DNA of 64,000 bases from Physcomitrium patens (lineage: Eukaryota; Streptophyta; Bryopsida; Funariales; Funariaceae). Location: positions 2,883,554-2,947,553 of the forward strand of contig NC_037253.1 of assembly GCF_000002425.4 (NCBI RefSeq). The letters are read 5' to 3'. Below are positions 1 through 11,600 of this stretch, piece by piece. A program made the position numbers and the translations under genes. Within the stretch, counting starts at the first letter, position 1, and every line of letters starts with the position of its first letter. The notes below the pieces were generated by a model, which was not told the DNA's origin, searched no databases, and worked only from the letters and a program-made list of their open reading frames with translations.

Positions 1-582
1 GTGGGTGGAGATGGAGGTAGTGAGTGTGGAGTTGGGAGGTATTGTTGGGTTGGATGATGGGGTGGATTGGGGATGGCGCACGAGTGGGTTTGTGGCGGGT
101 GGTGTGGGAGTGGTGGAGGCAGCAGGATGGTCGTGATGGGGGGTGGCGGATGATGTGTGTGGAGGTGGAGGTGGAGGTGGAGATGGAGGTGGAGGTGGAG
201 GTGGAGATGGAGGTGGAGGTGGAGGTGGAGATGGAGGTGGAGGTGGAGGTGGATTGAGATGGGTGGTTTGGGGTCGGGAATGGAGGAGTGGTGTTTGTGG
301 ATGTGTGATGGGGTGGTGGTTGATTTGGAGCGGGAGTGGAGCGGAGGGGTCGGGCACAGAAGTGGTTGATGGAACGTGTGGTGGGGCGGTGGGGATGGAG
401 TTGTGAGGAGGGTTGAAGCCGGAGGGATGGAGTCGGGAGGGTGTTGACGTGAGGGCGAAAGGGGATAGCATACGAGGTTGAAGTAGTTTTGCACTGTTTG
501 GTTGTAAGGGCAGGTTTGAGCGTCGCACAGAGAGACAAGATAAGAGCACCTCACCTTAAAATGTGTGTGGGTTGGGGAAAAG
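1..582 (+). other. Intronic/upstream G-rich DNA of the LEUNIG-like gene
   Basis: This stretch precedes the first exon I can recognise. On the plus strand it is very rich in G and T and poor in C, like the other introns of this gene, so it is probably intron. The exons for the amino-terminal LisH/LUFS part of a LEUNIG protein must lie left of the window. Reading frames here encode only low-complexity Glu-Val, Gly or Arg-Trp runs and are not genes. Confidence 0.5.
161..252 (+). repeat. GGAGGT microsatellite with 24-bp higher-order unit
   Basis: The basic unit GGAGGT is repeated, with every fourth unit reading GGAGAT. This gives a 24-bp higher-order period present nearly four times (161-184, 185-208, 209-232, then a partial copy). 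The G-runs are only two bases long, so a two-tetrad G-quadruplex is the most that could form. It lies in the putative intron of the LEUNIG-like gene. Confidence 0.9.
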
Positions 583-3368
583 GCTGCTGCAAAGGTTGCC
601 CCGAGTGCAAGAAAGAGAAAGCAGGCGGCGTCATCCTCGGGCCCTGCAAACAGTACAGGAACCGGGAACACAGCGGGTCCGAACTCGGCACCTTCGACCC
701 CATCTACACACACGGCTGGGGACGTAATGTCCATGGCTGGAGCATTGCAACATAGTGGCAGCATCTCAAAGTCGTTACTGATGTATGGTGCCGATGGGAC
801 TGGGACGTTGGCATCACCATCGAACCAGCTGGTAACCAGTTGGTGACCCGTTAGTTTGCATCCGGGATCCGGGTATCCGCGCATCCGCGTAGAGGGGTAG
901 TTGTGGGCGTTGTTGGGGGGAGAAGAGAGTAGTGTGTGGCGCATTTAATGTGATTGGATCCGAGGCAGTCGCATGGGTGGCAGCGACGGAGTGTGGGGAT
1001 TGTGGCGCGTGGGTTGGGGAAGACGCCCCGCGGGTTGTGGGGACCTGGAAGGGGTGGGGCGTGTGAAGTCCGGCGGGTGGGAGAGAATGTGGATGATGTG
1101 GGTGAGGCGGAGTTGGGGTGGGGATAGGCGGTGGTGAGTGGAGTGATTTGAAGCGCAGTGTGAGGAGTGCGATGGAATGAGAGGGGGTGGGTGATGTTGT
1201 GGGAGGTGAGGGGGTGTGGTGGGAGAGGTTTGTGTGGTTTGGATGGGTTGATGTGGTGGTTGCGCATGTGAGCGGATGTTGGGGGGGGGAGGGGACGGTG
1301 GTGGTGGAGGAAGGGATATGTGTGATGATGGTGATGGTGGTGGGTTGCAGGCTGAGATAGAGCGTTTTGGCGAGGATGGGTCGTTGGACGACAACGTGGA
1401 ATCGTTCCTGTCCCACGAGGAGGCAGACCCACGAGAATCTCTATTCGGCAGCAGCAAGAGGAGTCCTGCCGGACACAGTATGGACGTATCCAAAGGTGAG
1501 TCGGTTGCGAACGAATCCTGGTTGGGAGGAAAAGGTGTGATGCGCGGGGCGATGGCGGAGTAGAGGGAGAAGGAGATATTTGCGGGTAGGCGAGGTTGCA
1601 GAGTTTGACAGAGTGGGGACTGGTGAGGCAGGTTTCTCGTTCAACGAGGTGACGTGCCTGCGGGCTAGCACGAGCAAAGTGGTGTGCTGACATTTTTCAT
1701 CCGACGGGAAGTTGTTGGCGAGTGCTGGGCGCGACAAGAAGGTGAGAAGGGTTTAGCGATGTGGGTTGGGGTGGCGCTTGGAACAATGGTGGGCAGAGTG
1801 GGGGCTGCGAGGGGTGGATGGGAGTTGGGTGGTGTAGTGGTAGTGGGGTTGTGGGGGGGACGGTGGTTCCGCTAGTGTGGGAGGAGAGTGGCGGCATGAG
1901 GAAATGTGTAGATGGTTGTGGGAGGTGGAAGTGTGGTGCGTATGTGACGGCTTGGTGGATTGTGAGGCTCAGGGGGGGGAGGGTCGTGTTCGGGGGTGTT
2001 GGTTGGACAGGCTGTTTTGTGGAACATGGACACGCTGAGTCTGAAGAGTTCACTGGAGGAGCATTCGTTGCTGATCACGGACGTGAGGTTCCATCCAAAT
2101 GCAGCACGGCTGGCAACATCGTCGTTCGACAAAACAGTGCGGGTGTGGGACGCCGACAATGTGAGTGGTTGGGCGAGGTGGTGGGTGTGGTTGGGGATGG
2201 AGGGGTTGGGTGTGAGTTGTGAGTGCGGGGCGTGCAGCGTGAGTGGCAGTTTGGGGTTGGGGTGGGGTGGGGGTGGCGTAGGAGAGACAGGGGTTGGAGA
2301 GGGGGACGCGAAGTTTGGTATCTGACGGGGGGTAGGTTGTGGTGAATGCAGCACAACTACTCGCTGCGGACTTTCACGGGGCATCAGACATCGGTGATGT
2401 CGTTGGATTTCCATCCGTTGAACCAGGATCTTCTGTGTTCGTGCGACGGCGACAGCGAGATTCGGTACTGGAGCGTGAATCAGGGAATATGCACACGAGT
2501 GTTCAAGGTACGTGAGGTGCGGGAGGTGTTTGTGTGGGTGGGGGTTAAATGAGGAGGGTAGGAAGGTTTGGATGCTGGGGAGGAGCGAGTTGAACAAGTG
2601 TTGTGTGGGCGATGCGCAGGGGGGGATGACGCAAATGAGGTTTCAACCTCGGCAAGGAAGGCTGCTTGCAGCCGCCGCAGAGAACGTGGTTTCAATTTTC
2701 GACGTGGAGTCAGAAACATGCGTGCACACCCTGCAGGTACGTGTTGGGGTGTTTGGTGGTGGCGTTACGGAGCAGGGATTTGCGGGTGTGAAGGGGACGG
2801 TGTTGTTGTGTGGGGAGGGTGTCTGTGGCGGACGGGATGAGGTGGTTATCGGGGGAGGGTGGTGCAGTTTGCGGGGTTGACGGTGGTGTTGGTGTGATCG
2901 TGCAGAGACATACGAAACCGGTGCACTCCGTGTGCTGGGATGCGAGCGGGGACTTCGTAGCGTCTGTGAGCGAGGATTCGGTGAGAGTGTGGAACTTGGG
3001 GTCGGGCGGAGCGGAAGGAGAGTGCATCCACGAGCTGAGCTGCAACGGGAACAAGTTCCATTCATGCGTGTTCCATCCGAATTACCCGTCGCTGCTAGTG
3101 ATCGGTTGCTATCAGGTGATGGTGGGGGTGGGGAATGGGCGTGTGTGTTGGTGTTGGGTGATGGAATGGGCGTGTGTGTTGGGTGGAAGAGTGAGATTGA
3201 TGAAGAAGGGGTACGTTTGTGCAGTCACTGGAGCTGTGGAACATGGTGGAAAAGCAAAGCATGACGGTGCCAGCGCACGAGGGCCTGATAGCGGCTCTGG
3301 CGTCATCAGCGGCTACCGGGATGGTGGCGTCGGCGAGTCACGACAAGTCCGTGAGGTTATGGAAGTAG
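583..3368 (+). CDS. LUG: LEUNIG-like WD40 transcriptional corepressor, 3' portion, spliced
   Basis: This is the carboxy-terminal part of a Groucho/TUP1-like plant corepressor; known LEUNIG proteins act in the nucleus with SEUSS-type adaptors. Exons inferred from homology and GT-AG borders: about 583-831, 1351-1495, 1632-1741, 2011-2160, 2352-2507, 2620-2736, 2906-3115 and 3225-3368 (stop TAG 3366-3368). Exon 1 has the Lys/Arg motif RKRKQ and a Ser/Pro/Thr-rich linker. Exon 2 has the acidic [13 protein letters not shown] block. Exons 3-8 form about seven WD40 blades, with signatures VLWN, VRVWD, IRYWS, VSIFD, VRVWN, LELWN and VRLWK. Order and exon content match the family throughout. The amino-terminal LisH/LUFS region is outside the window. 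Oddity: codon 1688-1690 is TGA inside the conserved segment V-C-x-H-F-S-S-D-G-K, where a Cys is expected. It is a sequencing error, an allele, or the start of gene decay; all other exons and splice sites look intact. Confidence 0.93.
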
Positions 3369-4954
3369 TGGAGGTGGGGAGGGGTGTGAGGGGGCTGGCG
3401 CGAGGTGTCGTTTTTGGGAAGTTGGAGGCGTGCATGAATGGCGCGGCGGTGGTGTTTGTGCGGAGGCGGAGCAGACGTGGAGGTGGATGATGTGAAGGGA
3501 GAGATGTGTGATGTGATAATGAAGTGGAGGAGAGGGGTAAGGGGGGATGTAAGCTAAATGGGTAGGTGAGCGGCGCGGTGGATCCGAGCTGGGAGGAGTG
3601 GAGAGCAGGGAAGGTAGGGGCTGGTATCAGGTAAAGAGAGGGTGGTAGTCTGAGGAGGGAGCTTGGTTAGAGCAATGGTTCTGGATTAGAGGTGAAGATT
3701 GAAATAGGAAAAGGATGTGTAGGGGGAATGGGCTGAAGGTTAGAGATGGAGCCGATCATGTATTTCAGTGAACAGTGGTGTAAGTTTGTAGAAATGCTAT
3801 TGAATATTTTTTTGGTACTGTAAGGCTTACGTAGATTTTTCGGCATAGGGCATTGTGTGAAGAACTAATGCTAGCTCTATTTACTAGATGGTTACCGTTG
3901 AGGAAGTTTGCAATATGTTAGATTGATTTTGATGTTTGGATTGTTTTTGGTGATATGTTTCCTGGGACCTTGATTGGTTTTAGGAGGCAGTGAAATCCAT
4001 GTTCTTTATCGTTGTCTGCTCTTATTTTCAGTTCTTTATTCCGAGGACTCCGATCAAGAAGTTTATTTAGTGTTGTCTAGCTCAGTTTTTGAGAAAAGAG
4101 ATTTGCATAAATTGTGTGGTCCCCTTTCGATGCCAACATGATAAGTCACGATTCGATGCATTATTTTAGCAGCGGAGTTCGCGAGTTCTTATGTATTGCA
4201 TCTGGAAATTCTTTCAACAACACAGCCATTGCAGATAGCTCTCCTTAAGTGACCCGCGCCCAATTTTCTCCACAGGTGGCAACAGAGCATTCCCTCTTTG
4301 AAATGCACATTGAAGATCGTGTTCCAAGACACTGGACAGAATCCTCGCATAAATTCCTTGGTCTCATGTTACCACGACGCTGTGTGGGTGTTGAGGATAT
4401 TAGTCTGTTCCTCCGTCATCCTGGTGCGCCAGGTTAGTCTTTCCAGTTGTGATGACGTAAACCACCCAATGTTTCCATGCACACGTTAAAGTATATTCAA
4501 TACTTGTCAACTTCGTACTTAAATCCCATCAGTCCATTAGAAATTGATCCTTGTTCATGAATCAAATAGAATTATATTTTGCCGGGGGATGGATTGATCA
4601 AGCCCTACTTATCTTGTTGAATTTCTAATACTTGTCCCAGATTAGCACCTAAGTTTATGCTACTGTGTCTTGACCTAGTAATTGTGTTATTTGGATGCTA
4701 ATTCAAGATAGCTTGTCCTCTATCTTCTAACATCCACCCTGGGACCTAAGTTTGTAGATAGAGACAAGGATGGAGAGCAACTCAAGCTTTGGCAAGGCAG
4801 TGACCTATTTCTTGTGGTTGCTCTTTGAGCTGATCATGGCTTTGATGAGAGCCCCTCGACACTATCTTGATGTAGGCAAAGTTCTTTTTGCTCAATTTGA
4901 TTGAAGTTGATGCTTGCAATAAGAGTACCAATCTAAAGGTCTCTATCTAATATG
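3369..4954 (+). other. 3' UTR of LEUNIG-like gene and intergenic DNA
   Basis: The G-rich composition of the gene fades by about 3750. The first few hundred bases are probably the 3' untranslated region. I see no other gene. Short frames at 4249-4489 lack recognisable domains. From about 4560 the sequence becomes AT-rich and may include the decayed 3' end of the minus-strand copia remnant that follows. Confidence 0.5.
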
Positions 4955-6960
4955 TAATTCATTTTAATGAATAGGAGTTAGTGTATCCATAATCAATGTA
5001 ATGTCCATTGCCCAATTTGTGTTTGATTAAGGCTTGTTTTCTAAGTGCTTTGATGAGAATGTTTGTTATTTGTTCTTGTAAATTGATTCTTGAGATTTTG
5101 TTGTCTCTTAATATTTGTTCTTTCACATAATAGTGGTGCAACTCAATGTATTTTGATCTTATATAAAACACTAGGTTTTTGGCAAGCTTAAACTTAATTG
5201 TGTTGATATTGTCACATCTCAAATGTAAGTCCATCTCAGTTGGAATGGCTACACCTGTAAGATTGAATGTAGCTTCTTGATAAGAATATAATGTATTGAT
5301 GTTGGTTGAGACATTAGAGAGGCATAATTTGCGAAGAATCCTTTGTAAGTAAATTGCTTCATTGGCTTCTTTTGAAAGGGAACAATATTAAGTTTCAATA
5401 GTAGATAGAGAAACCATGAGTTGCTTTTTACTTACCTAAAAAATTACATTCCAAGTGAAAAACTAAAGTCATTAGTACTACATTTGAAGTCTTTGCATGA
5501 TGCCCAATCAACATTAGTAAAATTAGTAAATTGAGTAAGTGAAGAATTATAAGTATGATCATAGAGGTGGAGTAGAGATAAATGTTTGTAGAAGATACTT
5601 TACTTGAATCACTAGTAGAGAACATGTTTCACAATATACCAATGAAGTTTTTAGAAACTAGACATAAAACAACTAACAAAACCTATAGAATAAGCTATAT
5701 TTGGATTGATATTTATTAAATAATATAATTAAAAAATAATATGATAATAAAAATTTTGATCGAAATTTGATGAGTAAGATTCTAGAGAGGGGAGGAGACC
5801 TTTAGGAGAAATATAAGGGCCTCTTTTAAGTTAGATATTTAGACATAAGTCAAGATCTATGCTGTATATGCATGTTGATGAATAAGTATGCCTTTTTGGA
5901 AGAATATAACCTCTATACTTAAGTATTACTTAATAATGCCTAAATTTTTCATTTCATATTGAATGTAAAGTTCAGCCTATACTTAAACAACTTAATAGAG
6001 AGAATTCCTAATAATTAGTAGTTCATCAATATATAATAGCATGATAATAAGTAAAGTGCCATCTTAGAGCTAATATAAATTAAGATCCATTGCATTGCAT
6101 TGCCAATTTTGAGCAAAAAGATAAGAATTTATTTCCTCTAACCAAACATGAGGGCTTTGATTAAGTCCATAGATAGAATAATTTAACTTGCATACAAGAT
6201 GACTACTGTTGGGAGTTATAAACCCTTATAGTTGATGTATGTATACCACCTTTTAGTACTTTTTGTTAAAAAAATCAGTGACAACATTTAGATAAAAGAT
6301 GTTCCATCTAAACATAGTTACAAGATAGATAATAATATATAGTGTTGACTATTTACTACATGAATAAAGGTCTCTAAATAATCTCTACCAAGCCTTTGCT
6401 TATAGCTTTTAGCAACCAACCATGCATTAAGCTTGATATAAGGAGAATAAAGATCCAATTTAATACAAAGCATCCATCTACCAAACAATGTTTGTTTATT
6501 TGGTAGAAGTTCAACAAACTCCTAAGTACCATTCTTGTAGTGAAATTTCAATTTTGTTATAGCTTTCTTCTATTGTCGGTTTTATAGAGCTTCTTCAACA
6601 CTAATATTTTTGTTTAAACATTCAATAATGTTATGAGAACACTTAGATAAATTAAAAGATGTGAGATACATATAAAAATTGTGGTTCTTTGAAGTAAAAG
6701 ATAAGTTCTATCTTGGTTGTGTTAAAGCCAATGGAATAAAATGAGTTAAATGACACTGCATAGATTTAAGTGACAGTGACACACTAAGAAAAGATCTTGT
6801 ATATTGATTATTGTGAGAATCAAAATCTATAATTAATATGGGAGATAAGAAGTGAAAAGAGTAGTTGGAGTTAGAGTCAGCAATAACAAAGATAAGAAAT
6901 TCTTTGACTACAAAATCTTGAACTGCTTTATTGATAGTAAATGTTTATTTAAAGATAGTA
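4955..6960 (-). mobile_element. Decayed Ty1/copia pol remnant (copia-1)
   Basis: On the minus strand, read with frame changes and stops, this matches copia reverse transcriptase followed by RNase H. The RT start, near 6560-6350, reads like 'NGTWEFVELxPNKQTL' and then 'LVAKxYxQ' and 'DYLETFxxVV'. The polymerase motif LYIDDLLLI is near 6050. RNase H begins near 5540 with 'DVDWASCKDFKCSTNDF'. The carboxy end (5234-4959) has 'KLAKNLVFYIRSKYIELHHYYVKEQ', the usual tail of copia RNase H, divided here only by ordinary codons. Integrase and gag are not recognisable and no LTR pair was found. The element is old and inactive. Confidence 0.8.
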
Positions 6961-7009
6961 TAACAATAAATTAAAATGGATATTTCCAAAATATAGTAAA
7001 ATTAAAAAA

Positions 7010-7068
7010 TCATGAAACAAGACTAAGAACAAAAAAGGCTTTAATAAGAATGAAGAAATCCTCATTCT

Positions 7069-7112
<44 letters not shown>

Positions 7113-7265
7113 GTGGCGATATTTTATAAGACCTTTAATATATCTCTAACTTATAAGACATATGTCTAATTTGCAAGGCAAGTCTCTTATATATGCACCA
7201 CATGACCAACTTGTTGGCCAATTTTTTATTCTATTAATCATCTATAGACATATATAAAGTCAAAT
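7010..7265 (-). repeat. Inverted chromovirus LTR fragment with expanded TATA
   Basis: The reverse complement aligns with the middle of the chromovirus LTRs at 8028-8603 and 15379-15896. It contains the 'ccacata' block, the 'ggtcc' block and the 'gaagaa' hairpin region. A TA dinucleotide run at about 7069-7110 sits exactly where the other copies have their TATA box. Sequence identity is moderate, so this is an old truncated LTR. Confidence 0.65.
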
Positions 7266-8027
7266 TTCTGTCAATATAGCCTCCATGAAGATTCTCAATA
7301 AGATATCATTAAATTTATTTTCTTCTACATATATTTATCTAATTTGATGAATCTAGTTGATTCATGATAAAAATATGTATATCACTAAAAATTGATGTTT
7401 AATAATCGAAATACCCTTGATAATTTCTATCTAGTTTCAAACTACATCACAATATTTAAACACTTTAGAATGATCATTGTATTCAATGAGAATACAAATA
7501 ATAGATTTAATTCCAAGCTCTTATTGTTGTTTATTGAGAAAACATACTAAGATTTGTGAACCTAAAATAAAGTGAAAAAAAATAACAATAATAATAACAA
7601 TAATATTTTATATATAATATTAAATATAATATAGTAATAGTTGCAAATCATAACATAAAAATTGTGAAACCTTTTTTACCTCCTCAACTTCAATCTTTCA
7701 ACATCACATGCCAACTAAGCATTCTACACCACCCAAGTTCCTTTTAATTATTATTATTTTATTTGCATCCATCTTATATTTAATATTTGTATCCACCAAC
7801 TCTACTTCAAACATACAAATGACCTTCCAATAATGCATGTACTTGACTTATGAATCCTTCCAACACCACATACTAACAAATGTATTCTATTTCATGATTA
7901 AGTTTTCCTTTCATTTTATCTTCCATGATATTATTTATGCAACTTCTTTCCATTAATCTCATTGAACTACAACAAATCATCTTTAAAAATATAGTTTCTT
8001 TTGTAATATAACTTGGTACTAATGGAG
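7266..8027. other. AT-rich intergenic DNA
   Basis: Very AT-rich sequence without a recognisable protein or LTR. The 93-codon minus-strand frame at 7873-8154 runs into the neighbouring LTR and has no domain, so I do not call it a gene. Confidence 0.5.
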
Positions 8028-8603
8028 TGTCATGGACATATGCATGTAAGCCAATAATTACATGCATAAATAAGTAGAAGTAAGTAAAAGTATGTAAAAG
8101 TAAATTAATTCTATAATATTTGCTATAGAAGCTTCTTAAAAGCTTTATAGACACTGATTTGACTTTATAGGTTTCTTTAATTGACTTTTTGGATTAGAAA
8201 CATAGTCAACAAGTTGGCCATGTGCCACACATATTATTAGCTTGAAGACCAAGCTAACTATGTGGCCCACACATAGAAAAACTTGCCTTGTAAGTCAAAG
8301 CATGTGTCCTACAAAGTCAACACATATTGGAGGTCCTACAGAACATCACCACATAGCCCCTAGTTAGATAGTATATATAGAGACAAGAGTGAAGCCTTCT
8401 TCACTCTTATCAACTCATTTCTTGCTTCCAGTCTAGTTTCAAGGGTCTTTAGTTTTCTTGACTTTTGGCAATAGCCATTCCAGTTTCTTTCTTAATATAC
8501 GTATCAAGTTATTTCTATTTTGTCATCTTTCTTTGAGAGAAGTGTCACTTGTTTATTTATTTTTATCATATTCTTGTCTTTGATAGATTCACAAGAATAC
8601 ACT
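8028..8603 (+). repeat. 5' LTR, type B, of the chimeric chromovirus
   Basis: It begins TGTCATGG and ends just before a degenerate primer-binding site (about 8604-8616, related to TGGTATCAGAGC, complementary to initiator tRNA-Met). It shares long blocks with the LTRs at 15379, 15897, 45239, 54613 and 57286. U3 ends in a TATA box at 8372-8380. Confidence 0.85.
8372..8408 (+). promoter_or_regulatory. LTR core promoter: TATA box plus perfect hairpin
   Basis: TATATATAG at 8372-8380 is followed by a 10-bp perfect stem: AAGAGTGAAG at 8385-8394 pairs with CTTCACTCTT at 8399-8408 across a CCTT loop. The same hairpin lies at the same distance from the TATA box in the other LTR copies (15702-15727, about 16028-16051, 45597-45618, 54965-54990, 58970-59000). 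Being just downstream of the TATA box, it should lie at or near the start of the element RNA. Confidence 0.65.
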
Positions 8604-11600
8604 TATAATATTAGAGCTTTGTCTAATCTTGATTAAGAGTGGATTATCCCTTTTTCTTGATAAGACATTAGTATGTTAGAAGTTGTGGATTATCTTCTTC
8701 TAAACTGATATTGTCCTTAGTATTTTCTTTGTTCTCAAGTCCTCTCTTCTATTTGAGTGATATTAGACATCTTCTCTTTTCTAAATATTATCATGGAAAA
8801 ACTTGGTAAAATGAAGAGTGCAATGGTACAAATGCAAGAGCAATTGAGGGAGTTAATGTTTGCGATGCATCAACTTAATTTATCACCATAAGGAGCAACA
8901 AGATTAGTAGGAAGTGAAGATATAGAAATGATTGGAGCTGCTTCAACATCTGCACCAAATCATGTTCCTTCTCCTATGGTAGAACGCCTTTCCAATGTTA
9001 GAGAACCAAGAATTGCCCTACCCGAGAAGTTTGATGGCACCATATCAAAGTTTAGAGGATTTATCAATCAAGTACAACTTGTGATTGAACTTCAATCCCA
9101 AAGCTATCCAACTCCAAGATCGCAAGTTAGATTCATTGGTACGCTTCTTTCAGATTCAGTATTATCATGGTTTTCATCTTTTTTTAAACGACAAGATCTA
9201 ATATTGGATAATCTAGAGGCTTTTTTGGTAGAGTTTTGATCCATGTATGGAGAACATGATGTAATTCGTGTTGCAACCAATAAGATCCATATTTTATGAC
9301 AAGACAATCGATCAATAAAGTTGTATGCTTCACAATTTTGACAACTTGCAATTGATATCAAGTGGGATGATGCTGCACTTATTAGTCAATTTCTCTACGG
9401 ATTACAATATGAGGTAAAAAAATTAATGCTCAACTTAGTTGATCCTCAAACATTGAGTCAAATAATTGACTTTGCTGTGAAGTGCTACAATCATCTTTTT
9501 GAATTCTGATTTGAGAACCATATAAGTGGACCTCAATGTTACTATAATTCAATGGCAACACCAACATCTCTTCAACACATACATTTGGAAGTAGATGATA
9601 TGTAAATTGATGCGATATGTTTCAAACCTCTTACTGAACAAGAAAAGACTTATCGTCGTTAGGAAGGATTGTGCTTATAATGTGGAGAAGCTAAGCATAC
9701 TACTCAATATTATCCAAAGAAGCAATGCAACCATAAAATGAGGAGTATGGCGATCAAAGAAGATAGCATGTCAAAAAATAAATTTGTCTAGCTACAATAG
9801 AGATAATGTGGCTGGAACCTTATATAACGCCTAGTGAAGGTCCTATCCTCTCCTTAGAACCTTCTCCATGTTTTACAATAAATGTTATTCTAGGACCTAA
9901 ACATCACAAAGTCTCTGCCTTACTAGATTCAAGAGCCTCAGCATGTTTCTTAGATGAATAATTTGTTGAAAGACATAGGATATTTTTAGTGAAGAAAACT
10001 AAACCTGTTCATGTAGAAGTCATAGATGGTTGTCTATTGTCTTCAGGAGATGTTACTCATGAAATCCTTCTTATAGAAATAGCAACTAATGGTCATAGTA
10101 GTTTTGTAATATTTAATATCATGAGATCTTTTTTTAATCCAATCATTTTAGGTTTATCATTGTTAGAAAAATATAATTCTAAAATAGATTAGACTTCTCG
10201 TAGTCTTGACTTTTTTAAAAGTATAGCTAAAATCATAGTTAATCAAATAGAAAGTCATAAGTCTAGTATAAAAAACCTAAATTTATAGGTACAAGAGCTT
10301 TTTTGTATGCTGCAAAAGAAGGATCACCTTGTGTCATTTATGTTGCACCTGTTTCTACTGGAGGAAAGACTTTAAGTGGCATTCTAAGCCAATATCAAGA
10401 TTTTCAAGATGTATTTGAGAAGAAGAATGCGGATACTCTTCCAGAACATCATTCCTATGTCTACTCAATTGACCTTCAAGAAGGAGCACAACCGCCATTT
10501 GGACCAATCTACAATTTATTTCAAAATGAGTTGGCTGAACTCAAGGAATATATTGAAGAAAATCTGGCCAAAAACTTCATATGCCATTCCAAATCTCAAA
10601 CAAGAGCTCCAATTTTATTTGTGAAGAAAAAAGACGGACCATTGCGGATGTGTGTTGATTATTGAGAAGTCAACAAAATCACTATAAAAAATAGGTACCC
10701 ACTACCTTTAATGTCTGGACTCCTTGATCACTTGAATCAAGCTAAGATCTATACAAAAATAGATCTACAAAGAGCATACAATCTGGTACATATCAAAAAA
10801 AGAGATGAATGGAAGACTGCGTTTCAAATAAGGTATGGACATTTCGAATATAATGTCATACCTTTTGGACTTACAAATGTACCAACAACATTCTAATATC
10901 TAATGAATGATGTCTTTTGGGAGTTTTTAGATGATTTTGTTATCTGTTACCTAGACGACATCTTAATCTATTCTAAGAATATAGAACGACATGAACTTCA
11001 TGTTTGTCATATATTACAAAAACTAAGAGATGCGAGATTCTATGCCAAGATAGAAAAGTGTATATTTCATACTACTCAAGTTGACTTCTTAGGATACATC
11101 ATTTCAAATGATGGACTTATGATGGATCCTAAGAAAGTTCAAATTATTATGGATTGGAAGATCTCAAAAATAGTAAGAGATGTAAGGTGAAGCTCAATTA
11201 CGTTTTCTTCAAGCTTGTCATGACTTTTCAGCACCAGAATATTTTGGGTACAATAAAACTTTGGAACTAATATCCAAGGACTTTTGGTGGCCCCAAATGT
11301 GAAAAGCCGTCAAAGATATTGTACAATCTTGTGATATTTGCTTAAGATCAAAAACTCCTCATCATTGACCTTACGGACTTTTTCAGCCATTATCCATTCT
11401 AGAACAACCATGGTCTTCTGTTTCTATGGATTTCATCACGGATCTTCTAATCTCAAGTTCTTATGACTCTATATTCGTGATAGTAGATCGTTTTACCAAG
11501 ATGGCATATTTTGTACCATGTATAAAATCTATCTTAGGTGAAGAAACAGCTAAGCTCTTTCTTGACAACATCTATCGCTATCATGGATTACCCAAGGATA

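Noticed and set aside
24..406. Three overlapping plus frames of Glu-Val, Gly and Arg-Trp repeats
   Set aside because: They are the three translations of one GGAGGT microsatellite.
814..3306. Long minus-strand Pro/His/Ser/Thr-rich frames
   Set aside because: They are antisense to C-poor introns and to real LEUNIG exons, and stay open because the strand lacks stop-forming combinations.
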